Assembly (NCBI GenBank): GCA_036346205.1
Contig: JARFJB010000821.1
Span: forward strand, 8,193,222-8,257,221
From: Vesta saturnalis
Taxonomy: Eukaryota; Arthropoda; Insecta; Coleoptera; Lampyridae
DNA length: 64,000 nt
Direction: 5' to 3'
Shown here: positions 1 to 11,274 of the stretch, piece by piece
How the letters are laid out: each line of letters starts with the position of its first letter
Position numbering within the stretch: the stretch's first letter is position 1
Notes under the pieces: model-generated
Told to the model about the DNA's origin: nothing
The model's database searches: none
What the model saw: the letters and a program-made list of their open reading frames with translations, nothing else
Position numbers and translations under genes: made by a program

Positions 1-64
1 TGTAAACTAAGAAGAAGAAATCGTTAATGTCCGAAAAGTTAAAATTATTTATCATCTTCGTCAT

Positions 65-1030
65 TCACATCTGAATTTCATCATAAATTATTAATAATAC
101 TACCATTATATCTAGAATCTTTTCTCGAGGTATAATATTTTCGGTATGCAATATTATCTTTTTCCAAGTTTCACCATCACATTTATGCAACGATTCTTGG
201 CACTTTTCTAATACTACGATATCCGCTGACCGTAATAGGACTGAAAATGCCACAAATATTTTCAGTTGCATTAATATGACATTATGTTATCAACTACATA
301 CTGCTTTTCATAAGATATATCTGACTTGGAAAACGGAATATTGATAATCACTTATTAAGTTATTCTTTGTTAATGAAGAAGATGCCATTTATTTCTAATA
401 CACGTGCGTGGTAAGCAGCGTTGTCCATAATAGTTAAACATGGCTTCTGTGGGTTTGGTAATAGCTGATCTTTCACCCTTAAGAATGTGTTGCGTCCATG
501 TTGTCGTATGTAATACAAGTGGTAGTAATCTTGCCGGTGATTTTTGTCAGTCAGATCACGAATAGTTGTAACCAAAATCTCCACGAGTGGCAATTTTCTA
601 AAGACAACTACGAGTGATTCTGACTGACAAAAATTACCAAAACATTCCTACCACGAGTTGGATTCAGCAAGACAATCCAAAGAAAATGCTCGAAAATTGA
701 AGGTTTTTATTTCGAAATGCAGCAGTTTATAGTAATTGTGTTATAAATAATAATTATTATTAATACAGTTTATTGTTGAATTTTTTTACCTTTATTCTCA
801 CCGGTATCATCGCTGTAAGAACTTGCTCCATAGTATGGAAAGATTGCTAGTATAATCAGGTCCTCATTGGCTCAAATTAACAAAATGGACTGTTCCAAAT
901 GGTTGTTAAAGTTTGAGCTGGATTGTCATGGTAATCATACGGTTTTGAGTATGCGACCAATAGTAAGCTGCTATTCTCAATAAAACCATCTTTATTTCCA
1001 GAGAGCAGGACTATAAATCTTTTATCGTTC
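65..1030 (-). pseudogene. DDE endonuclease-type transposase remnant
   Basis: A broken transposase read on the minus strand. From about 1030 to 880 it encodes a stretch with KDGFIENSSLLLVAYS and a DYH motif, then about 280 bases do not fit. From 593 to 360 it continues through LLPNPQKPCLTIMDNAAYH, the usual 'MDNAxYH' catalytic block of insect DDE_3-type transposases. The segment 271-65 (GETWKKIILHTENII) resembles the family's C-terminal tail. A related but different copy lies at 54000-54605. There are several frame breaks and no intact start, so it is dead. Family membership is recognised by motif only. Confidence 0.6.
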
Positions 1031-2043
1031 GAAGAATAATTCGAATCTTTTACATGTTTTCATGTATGGTCTTGTTAAGACCAATTTTTGTGATCATCTA
1101 GCAAACGCCCGCCTTGATAAGAAACAGAACTTAAAATTATTACAAGAGTAGTTAATTACTATTAAATTTAAGAGAATGTATGCTTTATATAGTGATGTTT
1201 TTTGTTGCAAGAAAATATAATGATAATGTTATAAATAATTTAGGAAGATGAGAAAGTGGTAAAAACTATCAGGATAGAAAATTTAAACTGTTTCAAAATA
1301 TTTTTAATAATGGTGCATTATTATAAAATTAATTACATCTTTCATAAATAATTTATATTTAATTTGTAATGCAAAATGTTATAGTTTTAATACATACACT
1401 AAATTGTACTAGTAATAATAAAAAATGAATTAATTATATTTTATATTATTTTATTAGCAATTGTTTCACACGAATCCACAAACGATTTGCATAAAAATGA
1501 TTAAAAAATAAATATCTTCGTTATATTTGAAGTAAAACTGTAACATTATACGCACATCCTTTGTAGAATTAAAATGACCCATTCAACAGTGTCAAGGTTT
1601 GTTAGATTACAGCGTTCCTATACAAAAAAACTTACTATTGTAATTATGTACATACAACGTTTACTACATTGAAAAAATTTACAAAAAATGATACTTTGCA
1701 AGATTCCGAAGATTAAAAAATAAGAATAGACAACGATTAATTTCATATTTATCTCCTACAAGAATGTGATTGTACAGTACTGTTTCTTTCCATTCCATGT
1801 ATCGTACTATGGCTTATCAATGTCTGGAGAGGTGATAGAAAATGGGTGCATGGCCAAGGGTGTCTTTGACACTAAAATTGTGGCAAATAAAAATTACGGG
1901 TTAGGATACGATTTTCGAGCGTATTCCTGAATTTAACAGAAAATCGAGACTAAGTGGAAGAATAATTTAATTTAAAGTGAAACAATTTGTAAATAGAAGC
2001 TTAATCACTTGTTGTATGGGACTGCAGTGAACTACAAATAATT
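1031..2043. other. AT-rich spacer, nothing recognised
   Basis: About 1 kb of AT-rich sequence with no plausible coding region, tRNA or clear repeat structure on either strand. Confidence 0.5.
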
Positions 2044-2600
2044 AAAATACTTATCTTTTTGGGTATTAAATCGTATATTTTTTAATTCCTTTTTATTTAA
2101 ACGTTTCGATAACAATTATAGTTATCCTCCTCAGTAAATGGTATTAGTACCTTTAAGAATTAATCTAGATGTCAAAATAAATTTAAGAAATATGAAAACG
2201 CGAATATAAACCTGCTATGGTTATAGCAGTTTGATAAATGTATAAAGCCAACTATCAAACCTAATTTTATTGTATTAAAGAATAACTAAATTTTTAATCA
2301 ATTAAATATTATTAAACTACCTTGAAAATGACAAATTAGGAAACCCTCTAACGGATGAAAGCGAACAATGAAAAGTGCCATAATGAAAGAACAAATTTAA
2401 CAATATTTAAAGTTATAATGCAAGTGTAAAGTTGTGAAAAAGTTCAGTTTGAAATTGATGAAAGCATTCACACATAGAAACTTGACATACCAATTAAAAA
2501 TCTAGTAAAATCTAACAAAGAACTAGTTTTGGTTTCTGAATAATTGTAATTGTTATTATACACTGAAAACATAATGTGTACGTTTAATATGATTTTAATT
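2044..2600 (+). mobile_element. Penelope-like element terminal repeat, copy 1
   Basis: This stretch is clearly related to 40437-40810 (same strand) and to 10900-11140 (opposite strand). Shared landmarks in order are a start near AAATACTTATCTTTTTGGGT, an AAACGTTTCGATAA block, a TCAG block, GATGTCAAAATAAAT, then GCCAACTATCAAAC. In the other two copies the repeat adjoins PLE reverse transcriptase or GIY-YIG coding remnants, which is why I assign it. No coding remnant is convincing in this copy. It carries a hammerhead-like core on the minus strand, listed separately. Confidence 0.6.
2103..2134 (-). ncRNA. Hammerhead-ribozyme-like core in PLE repeat
   Basis: Read on the minus strand: CTGAGGA, one unpaired G, GATAAC, a 7-nt loop, GTTATC, GAAAC. 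CTGANGA and GAAAC are the two conserved hammerhead core boxes, and the 6-bp stem between them is perfect. I could not find convincing stems I and III, and there is an extra base before stem II, so activity is doubtful. Hammerhead motifs are known from PLE terminal repeats. Confidence 0.4.
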
Positions 2601-2705
2601 TGCAGTGCTGTGGTAACTTAACATATTTGATTGGTAAAACACTACTTCAAGGTCTAAGAAAAACAGCCTATTGCAGTAATTTGCATGTATGTATATTTCA
2701 ATATA

Positions 2706-3750
2706 CAAGGTGTGACGGAAAGGTCTTTATAACGCTCTTTCAAATAAGTCAATTTAACTTAACTTACCTTGGTTCAAAAGTTGAAAATAACCGGGCTACA
2801 GAGTGTCAAAGTTGAACAAATACGTAAATTACGTTTTCTACATCTTTCGACTAATTCGACCTAATTTCACGAAATTTGGTATACAGGGGTTTTTTGGGAT
2901 GACAAATTCAAATTTGTGAACGATTCTGTTGTATCTTCTAGAGGGCGTTACAAGTGACAATTAGGAGGCCTTAAATCACTATAACTTTGTTGTGCCACGA
3001 TGTATGTCATTTTGGGCTTAAGAGATCTCTTCCCCTATCTTTTCCAGTTAAGAAAGGTATACTTTAGTGAAGTCGCTAGAAACAACCCTTTCCGTGAAAA
3101 ACGCATCTGAAGCTGATGATGCCCGGTCAAAATTTTAGACAGAAAATTTAAGTTCTTTAAATTATTAATTATTAAGAAAATTTGGTAGTAAAAGTTACTT
3201 AAATGTGACAGCAGCTTTATTTAGTTGAAACTATGACAATATACCAATGTAAAATATACGGATATGGTATTCGTTGTTGGATATTGTCAAGGAGAATGTG
3301 TCAGAGTTTACAATGTGTCAAACAAGTCAAAAATCTTTTACGTTTGCTAAGCTCTTCAAAAAAATTGTAATACCTTTCGACTTACTTTGACAATTCACAT
3401 GCGCCATCAGCTTCAGATGCGTTTTTCTCGGAAAGTGTTGCTTCTAGCGACTTCAATAAAGTATACTTTTCTTAATTGGAAAAGATAGGGAGAAAGTCTC
3501 CTAGTGGTCGCTTGTGATACAACAAAACGGTTCACAAATTTGAATTTCTCATCCCTGTATACCAAATTTCGTGAAATTAGCTCGAATTAGACGAAAAATA
3601 TTTAAAAAAATGTGATTTATTTGTTCAAATTTGACTCCCTGTAGCTCGGTTATTATCAATTTTTAGACTAAGGTAAGTTTAGTTAAATCGACTTATTTTG
3701 AGATGTACACTATGTGGAAGAGCGTGTAAGGACCTTTCCGGGACACCTTG
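2706..3750. mobile_element. Fold-back MITE with TA target duplication
   Basis: The left end CAAGGTGTGACGGAAAGGTC is matched in reverse complement by the right end CAAGGTGTCCCGGAAAGGTC, each next to TA. The match continues inward for roughly 350-420 bases per arm, with shared internal strings such as CACGAAATTTGGTATACAGG and CATCAGCTTCAGATGCG. Only about 250 bases (3135-3395) form the loop. No transposase is present. Ends and TA duplication fit a non-autonomous Tc1/mariner-type element. Confidence 0.75.
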
Positions 3751-4268
3751 TATAACAATGAGTTTGTTTTGACAATATTCCCATATTATCAATTGAATGT
3801 TATGATTTAAATTATTTAAAGCATGCTTAGCTACCGCAGACTTCTCCGATTGATCCAGCCATACTCATACAGTGCCCGTCTAAAGTCCGTTTCACCCCCC
3901 TACTAATTGTTGAACCACTTGGTATGTTGCAACGACATTTGGAGGGCTTAAGTAGAAGATGAAAACCTACTTTTTTATGGAAAACGACAGCTAAAAGTTT
4001 CAAAATGACGGCTGAGCACCATCTTCAATTACTTTTTTAAGTAGAACCCATTCCATTTTCGAAATCTACTCATAATTCTTAACATTTTTCTCTAATACAC
4101 TTTACTCCTAATTCGATTGTTTTTGAAATATTAATGTTTGAAAAGTGACATTTTGGTCATTTCAAACCCAACCAAAAACACGTTAGAAAATAATCGTTGT
4201 GACGGTAACGTCTTTTTTACTATCAAACTTAACTGTCAAATAGTCCGTTGAGCGCCTTAATTATTTTA

Positions 4269-4602
4269 TGAGAAGCGTGACCATGACTCGTAGTTTAAAC
4301 GACAAATTTGAAGCAGTTTTGATTGTTAGAGAAACTGGAAGAAATTTGATTCTAGCAGTCCGTATGTTTAATGATCGATTTCCCGAAAGCCCCTATTACG
4401 AGGTCATATTTGCTAAAACTTTTAAATAATCCAAAAAATTAGTACGCTTAAAAATGCTCCAAGATCAGGAAGAAAAAGAAGAAAAAAAGATAGAACTTGT
4501 TGCTGAAATGACAATCAATCCGACGTCTGCAGTTGCTGAATACTGTGGAGTAAGTTCGAAAACTGTCCAAAGAATCCTAAAAAAAAGAGTTTCATGCTTA
4601 TA
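4269..4602 (+). pseudogene. Transposase N-terminal part (DUF4817-like)
   Basis: Reads MRSVTMTRSLNDKFEAVLIV, then an AVRMFNDRFPESPYY-like segment, the typical pattern of the DUF4817 domain that heads insect Tc1/mariner-like transposases. One stop interrupts it (TAA after the IFAKTFK segment). It continues through a helix-turn-helix-like part (VAEYCGVSSKTVQRILKK) to about 4600, where an (AAT)n run and the LINE begin. Confidence 0.65.
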
Positions 4603-4629
4603 AAATAATAATAATAATAATAATAATAA
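4603..4629. repeat. (AAT)n microsatellite at LINE 5' junction
   Basis: A short AAT run directly before the GC-rich LINE 5' leader. A longer AAT run closes the inserted block at 9016-9077, so the two may mark retroposon tails at each side of the nested insertions. Confidence 0.8.
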
Positions 4630-5189
4630 TGCCCCGCAAGGGGTTTGGTTGTTCGTCATGCCTTGGGGAGTTGCGCCCCACGGACCTTAGCGATTCCTTC
4701 CTTACCCATCCCCAATCCTTTCCGACGTCCACTATACAATTTGTCTGTACGTCCTCTCTACACTTTGTCTGTACCTCCTCTTTGCAAGTTCTGGTATGTC
4801 TTTTGTTTTGTGTTCTGGAAACCACACTTCTTTAATAAAGGCGTAATCCAAGGCCTTATACCTACCGTGCCGAGATATGAGTGGCCACACGTAGTTGGGC
4901 GTAACTGGCTACCCCTGACAGTATTTATAGCCTTGTCATGGTACGGGAGCACTGCCATGGTTGACGTAGACTTCTTCCCAACTCGTGGGACTGATATGAA
5001 TGAACTATCAATCTATAGAGGACCCATCCTCTGAAGTGGGCGCTGAGGAAGGACAGCGGAAAAAATCTCAAGCTGGTAACCCCTTTGCCAAAGGAGGGGC
5101 GGTGTATAGGTCTCCTGTCTCTAAACGGTTGAGCCCCACCCAGAAACAAAGAGAAAGAGTGTATAGAAGCAGAACAAAGAGACGTAGAA

Positions 5190-6228
5190 ATGACAGAGGA
5201 AAATGGAACAAACAACATAGACAATGATCAGTTGTCCAGTAAAAGGAAAAGATGTAGGAAACGTAAACGAGCGTCTACGGACAAACTCATAGAAGCATCA
5301 TCATCTTTTAGTGAGTTTTATCATATCATCACCATGGAAAAACTTAATCTTTTATCACTATCACCATTCCTTATTCAAAGACAGTATTGCTTAAAAAAGT
5401 TGTTGCAATCCAAGTTAGCGTAAAGGTGGAGACACAGGAAGATCTAGATAAACTCCTAGAAGTGGAAACTATCGAAACGAAGAGTGTAACTATAAAGTCG
5501 GACGACCGAATGAATAAATCAGTAGGTGTAGTCACTAGTGCTGATATGTTAATATGCAGCGAAACAGAAATACTAGACCATCTGAAAGACCAAGACGCAA
5601 CTAATGTTGAGCGCATAAAAAGGAAAGAAGGGGACAGTCTTCTTCAGACCACTTCACTAAAGATAACATTTAATAAAGCAAAGCTCCCGGAATACATTAA
5701 GGCAGCATACCTAAACCTTAAAGTCCGTCCATATATACCGAGGTGCTTCCAATGCCTGCAATATGGTCATCTATCTAAATGGTGCACAAAACAACAAGCA
5801 TGTGTATGTGGCAAACCACAGAATGACAACAAGAACGAGTGCCAATCGCCACCAATCTGTGTAAACTGTAGTGGCCCTCATGAGTCTACATCACCTACAT
5901 GTAAAATTATGCAGAAAGAGAAGGAAGTGTATAAGGTCAAAGCAACGCATAATGTAACATATAAGGAAGCGAGGGTAATGGTGTATGGGAAGTCGTACGT
6001 GCAAAAAGATATATCCTACGCCGCTTGGCCAATAACCACCAGGAACGAGATAAAAAGCCCCGTGACCAAAGCAAATGCACCAACAGTACCGCTTCAAAGC
6101 TGGTCAACCAGCGAATAAGCGTAGGAAAAGGAAGAAACTGAAACGGAAGCTGAAGCCACACCTTCCCAACAACAGAAAAAAAGGAAGGGTTGGCCACGAG
6201 GTCTGCCACGTACCAACCAGCTCCGCTA
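5190..6228 (+). pseudogene. LINE 1 ORF1 (gag-like, zinc knuckles)
   Basis: ORF1 starts MTEENGTNNIDNDQ at 5190, runs in one frame to about 5385, shifts frame, and continues to 6118. It ends after a stop in a basic tail (KKRKGWPRGLPRTNQ, to 6228). Cysteine clusters around 5740-5925 (RCFQCLQYGHLSKWC and further C/H sets) are nucleic-acid-binding zinc knuckles, as in gag-like ORF1 proteins of I-clade LINEs. The tail is matched by the second LINE (KKKGWPKGKPRGP near 19830), so the two are relatives. The protein should bind element RNA, but the frameshift makes it non-functional. Confidence 0.7.
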
Positions 6229-6391
6229 ATCACTACTTACGTTAGGAAAGAAAAGCCATCCAAACAATAACTGTGATAGAAAATCTGTGATAAAAAATCT
6301 GTGATATAAATCTGTGACACTAATATGGGATATTTTTAATTTATTTAGGTAAGTAATAGTCTACCTATTCGATCTATCAACAACAGAAAAA

Positions 6392-8402
6392 ATCGTGCAA
6401 TGGAATATACGAGGTGTTAAACATAAGTACGATGAATTAAGACATCTAATCGGTCGATACAATACGACGATTTGCGCTTTACAAGAAACACAATTAAAAC
6501 CGGGGGAATAGTTCAGATTTGATAAATACAAGTCGTTTAGAAAAGACTTACAGGCCGCAGCAGGATGTAGGAGCCACGGAGGAGTAATACTGATGATAAG
6601 AAGCGATGTCTCTGCAAGAGAGATAACAATCTCAACGTCTCTGCAAGCGTGTGTAGTGGAAGTGAACCACCCTCTAAAAATGAACATATTGAACATCTAT
6701 TTACCAGATAACTCCTGGACAGGGCCGCAGCTGGAAGACTTCCTTTCTCAAGTATCTGAGCCAAAATTTGTTGTTAGTGACTTTAACTACCATAGCCCCA
6801 CATGGGGATTATTAAGCACCTCGGCTGGAGGAGCTAAGCTAGAAGAAGTCATAAACGATACTACTCTCTCTATTCTAAATAACGGTCAACATACGCATTT
6901 CAACGTGGCTAATTGGAGCTTTAATGCGATAGACTTATCCCTCGAATCGCCGCACTTGTCAGTGAACTCCACATGGACAGTACTGGAAGAATTGCATCAC
7001 AGCGATCATTTTCCAATTGTGATAGACCTCCACAAAACGAAACACTGCTATATAAATCGTCCAAAATGGTCAATAAATCAGGCACAATGGGATGTCTTTA
7101 CTGAAACACTCGTCACTCCCGACGTTGATGTCGAGATAAATGAGGCAGTCGCCAATCTAACCAAGGCTGTAGTAGAGGTAGCAAGAAAATCAATCCCTTT
7201 CTCAAAAGGCAAGCTAAATCGGTGCCCAGCACCGTGGTGGACTCCTGAAGTTAAAAAATTTAACAGAAAAAAGAAAACACTTTTTAATATATATTGCAAA
7301 CATCAAACTCTGGAGAACCTAATATCCTTTAAGCAAGCCCGTGCGCAAGAAAGACGCCTAAAATGAGAAGCTGAAATACAGTCCTGGCGGAAATACACGA
7401 GCATATTTACTTCTTCCAGGTGTGGAGGAAAGTCCAAAACATCATGGGATCTAGGAAACCACCAACTCTACCTGCCCTCGATATTCAAGGCGAAATAACG
7501 AACGACCCAGGTCTGTTGTCCAACCACCTCGCCAATTACTTTACGGAAATTTCCAGTAATAAATCGTATAGCGAAAGGTTTGTACGTTGGAAGGAAAACG
7601 AAGAAAAAAACATTATCGACTTCGACGTAAACGGTGACCAAAAATACAATTTACCTTTCACGATGATAGAACTAGAAAACGTATTGAGCAACGTGAGAGA
7701 TTCCACGCCTGATTCCTTCTACAATAAAAATGTGTTCTAAATATATTCAATAAGATTTGGAGTACTGGTGCTTGCCCAACTAAATGGAAAGAAGTCATCA
7801 TCATAGCTCTGCCTAAAGAAAACAAAGACACGACAAAAGCCGAAAATCTACCGCCAATTTCACTAACATCTTGTCTAAGCAAGGTCTTTGAGGCCATGGT
7901 TAATGTTCGGTTGACAACCACCCTAGAACGACTTAAATTAATTAGTACTTACAAGGCAGGGTTTAGAAAGGGACATTCGACGCTTGATCAGATACTTTAC
8001 CTTGACCGAATAATAAATGAATCTTTCACAAAAAGACAACATGCATTTGTAATGTTTTTCGATTTGGAAAAGTCATTCGATACTGTTTGGCGATACGAAA
8101 TATTGAAAAAATTTAAATTACGGGGATTACGAGGTAACTTACCTAATCTGATTAAAAACTTCCTAACGGTCCGCCGCTTTTCGGTTCAAGTTGGAAACTT
8201 GATCTCGCAATCTGTCGCCCAAATAAACGGAATACCACAGGGATGGGTACTGAGTGTCACTTCAGTTCAGTTCAGTATTGCCATTAACGGAGTAGCGGAT
8301 GGAATAAGCAAGTCGACAAGAAAATAACTCCATGTTAACGCAATTGCGGTAACAGGCGATGACATTAAGGAAATGACAGAAAGAATACAAAGTGACGTTA
8401 AC
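6392..8402 (+). pseudogene. LINE 1 ORF2: endonuclease and reverse transcriptase
   Basis: The endonuclease begins VQWNIRGVKHKYDELRHL (6392), with LQETQLKPG, VVSDFNYHSPTWG and an SDHFPI motif. These correspond to catalytic blocks of the AP-like endonuclease that nicks target DNA. There is a stop near 6508 and another at 7364, then a frame change. A linker segment (7420-7740) precedes the RT fingers and palm: LPPISLTSCLSKVFEAMVN, FDLEKSFDTVWRYEIL and GIPQGWVLS. The GIPQGS serine is tryptophan here. No RNase H is left. Multiple stops and frameshifts rule out function. Confidence 0.75.
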
Positions 8403-8679
8403 AAAGATAAAAGTGAGTTTGCATTTTTCTGGAAGTGAGTTAAGTATGTAGAATAATTTTAAGATGGTCATGGCACTCTGGATGAGAAAATAAAATTCAA
8501 TTTTAAAATTACATTTGGAAAAAAATCGATTTAAATATTACGCAATCGGCCGTAAAATGACCTCCAGAATCCGAAAAACAAAAAATATACAGGGGGTGTC
8601 ATTTAAAAATCAAAAGTTAAGGTCATTTCCGGTGAAACCGGAAGTCGGAGATGCTTGTCAAAAATTCCTAAAAATGACG

Positions 8680-8712
<33 letters not shown>

Positions 8713-8750
8713 ATACATATATACATATATAAGTTCTAAAAAATATATAT
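8403..8750. mobile_element. Transposon-end fragment with CCGGT palindrome
   Basis: After the LINE breaks off, about 190 bases are unassigned. Then TACAGGGGGTGTCATTTAAA at 8588 opens a sequence like the ends of mariner-type transposons elsewhere in the window. It carries the perfect palindrome TTCCGGT-GAA-ACCGGAA at 8627-8643, also found in transposon F and at 63345. It runs into a TA-rich microsatellite at 8680-8730. The matching opposite end was not found. Confidence 0.5.
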
Positions 8751-9014
8751 TGGATTGCACAGTGGCTCAGGTGTCAGACTAGTAAGTGAAAGACACCAAG
8801 TTCGAATCTGAGAGTAGTCAAGTGCTTGGGAGAAAAAAATTATATAACATATGAATTCGACTCAAGTACGAAAACAGTCCTTCTCAGGACTAAGCCTGAT
8901 GACGGAAGCAGAGTCCGCTTCCGAAACGTCGCGCTCAAAAAGCAAAAACTGTGGAAATAGGCCGATCAACTCAACTAATATGAAAACACAGTTACAAACC
9001 ACTTATAATACAGA

Positions 9015-9077
<63 letters not shown>
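8750..9077 (+). mobile_element. tRNA-derived SINE with hammerhead-like motif
   Basis: The head has a pol III box A-like segment (GTGGCTCAGGTGTCAG, near 8761) and a box B-like GTTCGAATCTG near 8812. The body contains the hammerhead-like core at 8896-8927. The 3' end is a long AAT/ATA run (9016-9077), the kind of tail expected if an I-clade LINE mobilises it. Boundaries are approximate, and I could not fix a target-site duplication because both sides are simple-sequence rich. Confidence 0.55.
8896..8927 (+). ncRNA. Hammerhead-ribozyme-like core in SINE
   Basis: CTGATGA is followed by one base, GGAAGC, a 7-nt loop AGAGTCC, GCTTCC and then GAAAC, so both conserved hammerhead core boxes flank a perfect 6-bp stem II. 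The sense strand matches the SINE. Stems I and III are not convincing by eye, so it may be vestigial or need a dimeric context. Confidence 0.4.
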
Positions 9078-9364
9078 TGTCTTTATTCCAGTACTTAAAT
9101 TTCAAAATACAAGCAGAAGAACAGAAAAAAGCATAATTTTTAATAACAGTAATATTATTAAAGGACTATAAATTAATTGGAATTATTATTGGAATCACAA
9201 GGAGAAGTTCAGCATAGCTGATCTTTCACTTAACATTGGTTCTTATTCTGTAAATTACATAAGTAAACATGACAAGCATGAAAGAAAAGAAAAAAACAAC
9301 TTTTGATCGTCAAACAATGTATGCTTGAAGCTTTATCTGAATATATTAACTGGCATTTGCCAAA

Positions 9365-10075
9365 ATGAAAATCCTGCATGCTTTCACGGAAGATGATTCA
9401 GAGCGGAGGATTGAATTTTGTGAGTGGTTAACAAGAACAATTGAAGGAGAAGGAGGCATCCTAAAACGTGTATGTTTCTCAGACGAATGCACGTCTTTTC
9501 TTAATGGATATGTCAACATACAGAATTTACGATGCTGGACCTACTAATCCTCATATTTTTATAGAGAGACCTACCAAGTTTCCAGAGATAGTGAATGTTT
9601 GGGCGGAGGTTTTGGGAAATTACGTTAATGGACCGATTTTCATCAGGTGCAATCTTACAGGAGACATTTATAGTAATCTTTCAGAAACTGAAATTGAACC
9701 TCGAATAAGACAAATTTTATTAAACAATCAGGACGAGTTTGAAAATCAGGAAATCATATTTCAGTAGATGGGGCTCCCCATTTCTGTTACCTGGCTAGAA
9801 CTTTTCTCGATACACACTTTTCTGGTCGCAGGGGGAGTACCGAATGGCCATCAAGATCTCTGGATCTTATACCTATAGATTTTTTGCTTTGAGGGTATCT
9901 CAAGTCAAAAATCTACGTCGCCGTACGCCATACTGTAGAAGAGTTAGAACGCAGGCTCAGAGAAACATGTGAAGAAATAGACTTTCATTACCGTGAAAGA
10001 AGCTATCTATAATAGGGCACTATTGCCAAGATTTAGGAGGGGATTACATCGAACACTTGATAAAATAATTGTTGG
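9365..10075 (+). pseudogene. Transposase catalytic part of the 3870-10490 transposon
   Basis: Continues the N-terminal half at 4269. It shows TEDDSERRIEFCEWL, the first catalytic region FSDECTSFLNGYVN, then VNVWAEVLGN. A frameshift near 9760 leads to the second region (DGAPHF) and the third (WPSRSPDLIPIDFLL). Counting between the second and third aspartates gives 36 residues, shorter than the 41 seen in other transposases here. The tail LRETCEEIDFHYRERS follows. At least two frame breaks and several stops mean it is inactive. Confidence 0.7.
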
Positions 10076-10499
10076 GGTTAATTAAAAAGATAAATAAATT
10101 TTTGTTTTTTGTTTTGGTTGTGAATTTACAGAACACATTCGTAAGCTTCGAGATTTGTATTGTTTACCCTTAATAAACTCTCTTTATGCCTTTTATTAGC
10201 CGGGTTAATTAAAAGATTTAACTACAAATTAGTAACAAAATCTATTTAGCAAAATGTATGAGGGAAAAATGTTAAGAATTGTGAGCATATTTCAAAAATG
10301 GAATAATATACGGGGTGTTGTGTTTAAAAAAGTAATTGCAGATGGCGCTCAGCCACCATTTTAAAACGTTTAGCTGTCATTTTCCCATAAAAATGTAGGT
10401 TTTCATCTCCTGCTTAAGCCGTCCAAATTTCGTTGCCATATACGAGGTATTTCAAAAATTAGTAGGGGGACTTTAGACGGGAAATTACTGTTTTGAAAT

Positions 10500-10870
10500 T
10501 TTTAGAGCACATCCTGAAAATTCATTAGCTGGTGCCGAAAAAGATCTGGCAATATCTACAAAAAGTGTTCATCTCGTTCAGTTCGTCATGACAGTCCCAG
10601 TACTCTTTACATCTAGCTTCAAAGCTACGTTTTGTGGTTCCAATACACACATTTCCACAAGAACAAGATATCTTATACAATCTGGATGATGATGAATTTG
10701 AATCAGTTTTGGGTGACCTTAAATGTTTCTTTTGAAAGCTAAAGATGTTATTCTCTATCCTGAAAGAAACAGAAAAAGCAAACTAACTCTAAACTCTTGC
10801 ACCAAAACCATATGGTTTTTAAGGTCTATTGTTAATGCAATTGATTCTCCTGGATATAAAATCCAAACTG
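10500..10870 (-). pseudogene. PLE C-terminal GIY-YIG endonuclease remnant
   Basis: On the minus strand the translation includes SSSRLYKISCSCGNVCIGTT followed by KRSFEARCKEY. This is the GIY-YIG pattern of PLEs, with their characteristic cysteine-rich lead (CSCG), a degenerate YIG (CIG) and the downstream R...R..E. This domain nicks DNA during PLE integration. The reading frame is broken on both sides, and a relative of the PLE terminal repeat lies upstream on the same strand (11140-10900). Confidence 0.6.
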
Positions 10871-10899
10871 TTTCTCTATAAGATTTGACAAGTTTCTAT

Positions 10900-11140
10900 T
10901 TGTGAATGTAACTAACTTTACACTTACGTCATACCTTGATTAAATTTTGTTAAATTTGCTTTATACGTTTATCAAACTATTATATTAATAGAAGGTTTAT
11001 ATTCGAGTTTTATGTCATAAATTTATTTTGACATCTCCATTAATTCTTAATGTTATTACCATTTACAGAAAACCATAACTGTAACTGTTTCTGAAACATT
11101 TAAATTTAAATAAAAAATATACGATTTAATACAAGTATTT
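10900..11140 (-). mobile_element. Penelope-like terminal repeat, copy 2
   Basis: Reverse-complement relative of 2044-2310 and 40437-40700, sharing the blocks around TATACGATTTAAT, TTTAAATG and TTTATTTTGACATC. The hammerhead-like core has decayed in this copy: the region CAGAAAACCATAACTG replaces the clean stem. With the GIY-YIG remnant at 10500-10870 it forms one minus-strand PLE. Confidence 0.55.
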
Positions 11141-11222
11141 TAATAATGTGTAATGGTAGTAAAGGTTTTCGTTTACATAAAGCTATAACAGGTGTGCCCT
11201 AATACAAACAGCTGCCTTCTAA

Positions 11223-11224
<2 letters not shown>

Positions 11225-11274
<50 letters not shown>

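Larger units (their letters stand above)
4630..8402 (+). mobile_element. I-like non-LTR retrotransposon (LINE 1), broken
   Basis: A GC-richer 5' leader (4630-5189) is followed by a gag-like ORF with zinc knuckles, an AP-endonuclease domain and a reverse transcriptase domain in the canonical order. The sequence stops inside the RT, shortly after the position where the catalytic aspartate pair is expected (a degenerate VTGDDIKEMTERIQ segment at about 8345-8395). The 3' part is therefore missing or was replaced. It was inserted into the transposase gene of the 3870-10490 transposon. Confidence 0.75.
3870..10490 (+). mobile_element. DUF4817-type transposon, split by LINE and SINE
   Basis: Inverted ends at 3870-4110 (CAGTGCCCGTCTAAAGTCC inward) and 10250-10490 match over about 235 bases, including the TACTAATT and GACGGCTGAGC/GATGGCGCTCAGCC blocks. 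Between them are the two halves of one transposase gene (4269-4602 and 9365-10075). They are separated by an I-like LINE, another transposon end, a SINE and trinucleotide tails. The host transposon must predate all of these. Confidence 0.7.
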
